Made by a program: the position numbers and the translations under genes
Source of the DNA: Lojkania enalia
Taxonomy: Eukaryota; Ascomycota; Dothideomycetes; Pleosporales
Direction: 5' to 3'
DNA: 21,204 nucleotides
Assembly: GCA_010094045.1 (NCBI GenBank)
Contig: ML986947.1
Coordinates: 1 to 21,204, forward strand
The notes under the pieces: model-generated
What the model saw: the letters and a program-made list of their open reading frames with translations, nothing else
Database searches by the model: none
Told to the model about the DNA's origin: nothing
Part shown: piece by piece, positions 18,733 to 21,204 of the stretch
Numbering within the stretch: the first letter of the stretch is position 1
How the letters are laid out: each line of letters opens with the position of its first letter

Positions 18733-21204
18733 CTTAATCTATTTAGTTAGAACTTTTAGAGGTCCTAGCTAATTCGGATACTTATTATAAAAATCTCTTA
18801 ACTTATAAAGTAAACCTATAAAATTTAAGACTTTATATTAGACTGGGTTAAGATTATATCCTACCTATTTTATATAGTATTTAAGAGTCTTATAATATAG
18901 CTTACTAGCTAGTATTTCCTTAAACTCCTACTCTTCTACCCCCTTAATAGCGATAGCGGGTAGTTTTAGAGTTTTTTACTCTAGTAGAGGATCTTAGGAG
19001 TTTTTATATAGTAGGTTTAATACGAAGATATTATATATTCTTAACCCTAGGGGTAACTATAAATAGTATAAGTTTCTAACCTATTCTAGTACTTTAAAAA
19101 GTCCCTCCTATTAATCGGATAACTTTTAGCTCAGTCTCTAGACTATAAGGTTCTTAGTATTTAGGTAGACTATATTACTAATCTACTAATTAATCGGTTA
19201 CTAGTAATAGTTAATAATAGATTATATACAATTCTAAGTCTTCTTAATATTAACTTTTATAGTTTTCTAGGCTGTATATATATAAGTTACTAGAACTAAA
19301 GTATTCTTATAATTTAATTTATCTATTACAGTAATAGAATTAATAGAATATTTCCAATCCTAACTCTAATAGGGTTTAGATCTGTATAAGATCTAATACG
19401 AGGATATTCTAATAGTTATATAGGGTAGAATTGCTTATATTTAGTCGATTATAGGTAATAGAAAACTCTAGTTATCTTAGTAGAAGGATATAAAAGAGTA
19501 CAGTCTTTAATTAATATACTTATTTATAATCTTCGTCTATCTGTTAGTCTCTTTATAATAAGTAGTAGATAGTTTAATTTTTACGTCTAAAATATAGTAG
19601 AATTTAGACTAGAAACTAGATATAAATTAAAGTTCTTAGTTTAAAATAATAGTTTTAGGTATATAGCTAAAGTAGTACACCTATTAAATAAATAATTCGG
19701 CTATTCCCCGTATATTAATTATATAATAGTAGAGAATAGATACTACTTATTTAAATAGGCGATTAATTACTACTATAATCTAATTATATCCGGACTTATC
19801 TATAGAGAAATTCTTAAAGTTAATATATAAGTGCTGTATTAGTTAATTTAGTATAAGAAGTAGGTAGATAAAACTTAGGGTTCGGGTTTATATTAGATAA
19901 GCTTTATAGTATAGGATATAATTCCGTATATATCGTTTATAAGTAGCCTTTATACTCTTCTAGTAGTACTTCCAGGATAGTAACTAATAGGTTTTAGTAG
20001 TACTTAGGTATATAGAGGATATTTAGTTATAAGCCTCTTATATAAGTTATATATAAAGGCCTAAATCTAATAGAATATATAAGTAATTATTATAAAGGAG
20101 TAGTCTATTCTCTATCTAATACTTGTAGGGTAAAAAGGTGTATTTCTATATAAAGGAGGCTCGGTTTTCTTATAGTAATACGTCGATTAACTCTAAAGAG
20201 TCTAGTAATATAATCTACTCCTAGCCTTTAATAACGTTTAGTATAGCCGCTTAAGTTATTATTTAGGTAATATAGGACTAGACTAATTCAGTATTAATTC
20301 GGGGGTAAAGTTAATACAGTCTAAATAGGACTCTTAACCGGTTATTAGTTTAAGCTACTTTTAAGTTTTCTATATCTTATTTATAATAACTAAGAATATC
20401 CGCTCTAATATTATTCTTATCTAGAGTATACTCGATTCGGAACTAATACTAAGCTAATTCCTCGGTCTAACAAACTTAACGAGTATTAAGTACCTTTATA
20501 GTTATAAAATATTTAAGTAAACGATAATTGGTATATACTAGAGTTCTAGTAGCTACTAAAGTAAGTTCTACCCTCTATTACTTAAATATAGTAACGATTA
20601 TAAATAGTTCCTTATTATAGATCTCCTAGTTTAGTTCCGAACCGGAGAGAACTTTACTATAAAACGCTATAGGGTACTATTTTCCGTTAGAATATTTCTA
20701 TAATAGTACTCTTATAACTACTCTATTAGAGGTATTAGTTTCTATTTTTATTTCTAATATAGGATTAAAGTAGTAGAATATAAATATACTTAATAGGGCT
20801 GACTTTAATTTCTTAAAGGTAATATCACATTCTAAAGTCTATATAAAAGGGGTTATAAGGCTCTATAGTACGATAATTAGCTTTATAATATACGAGAATT
20901 CTAGTATAAACTGTTAATAGAATCTAGTAAAACCTAAGAAGGATTTTACACCTATTATAGTAGTAGATAGCTACTAGTTATATAATACTTCTACCTTCTC
21001 TAGGTTAACCTTAAGGCCTTTATTTAATAGAATATAGCTAAGATATTTAGTTTAGATAATATAGAATTCGCTCTTTTTAATATTAACTTATAACTCTATT
21101 TAACGTAATCTCTTAAGAACTTTCTTAACGTAGATAGTATATATCACCTTATCTTCTAAGTAGATAAGAATATCGTCTAGATAAGCGATATAGAAGTTAT
21201 CTAG
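18733..21204 (-). pseudogene. gypsy pol relic, right copy
   Basis: On the minus strand, from the right edge, it reads LDNFYIAYLDDILIYLEDK (RT catalytic YLDD box). RNase H follows down to about 20390, integrase at about 20120-19100, and the chromodomain at about 18900-18733. Many in-frame TAA/TAG stops result from RIP. Here the YLDD box is intact, whereas the left copy reads LND. Confidence 0.88.

Larger units (their letters stand above)
17297..21204 (-). mobile_element. Ty3/gypsy retrotransposon, second copy in reverse orientation, RIP-degraded
   Basis: This is the reverse complement of the element at 1-3866 and nearly collinear with it: position x on the left matches about 21181-x here. It is inserted into hAT copy B; the hAT sequence stops at GTAAA (17292-17296) and the LTR begins at 17297. 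The right window edge cuts it inside RT, where the minus strand reads YLDDILIYLEDK. RIP has destroyed its reading frames. Confidence 0.92.

Overview
The window looks like a piece of a filamentous ascomycete (Pezizomycotina) genome. Short spliceosomal introns (49-77 bp) interrupt fungal-type genes: a fungal rhodopsin-like 7TM protein and a GH72/X8 cell-wall protein. Both flanks are AT-rich repeats in which CpA and TpG have almost all become TpA while CpG survives, the signature of repeat-induced point mutation (RIP). The exact species cannot be read from the sequence.

Layout. (1) 1-3866 is the 3' part of a RIP-degraded chromodomain Ty3/gypsy retrotransposon on the + strand: end of RT, RNase H, integrase, chromodomain, a region with a possible antisense ORF, polypurine tract and LTR. 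(2) 3867-4200 is AT-rich, mutated sequence of unknown origin. (3) About 4200-13100 is a GC-balanced island with two apparently intact genes facing each other. One is a 377-aa 7TM rhodopsin-domain membrane protein (+, 5326-6587, 3 exons). The other is a 681-aa GH72-like protein (-, 10179-8033, 3 exons) with signal peptide, X8/CBM43 domain, transmembrane segment and cytoplasmic tail. The island also holds three broken pieces of pogo-type transposases, at 7106-7264, about 11440-11880 and 12424-12660. (4) 13127-16574 is a full-length RIP-degraded hAT transposon with matching ends and an 8-bp target duplication. (5) 16586-17296 is the start of a second hAT copy, cut by insertion of (6) a second copy of the same gypsy element in the opposite orientation (17297-21204, running off the right edge).

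The two gypsy copies form a large inverted repeat around the gene island, with their 3' LTRs facing inward. The most interesting gene is the GH72-like protein. It keeps the family fold motifs, but both catalytic glutamates appear replaced, and it ends in a membrane segment plus a tail of about 100 residues. It may therefore be a non-catalytic wall-binding or sensor-like protein. Its first intron has no GT donor and is best explained as a GC-AG intron.

All gene models and domain calls come from reading the sequence by eye. No database search, RNA data or alignment software was used.
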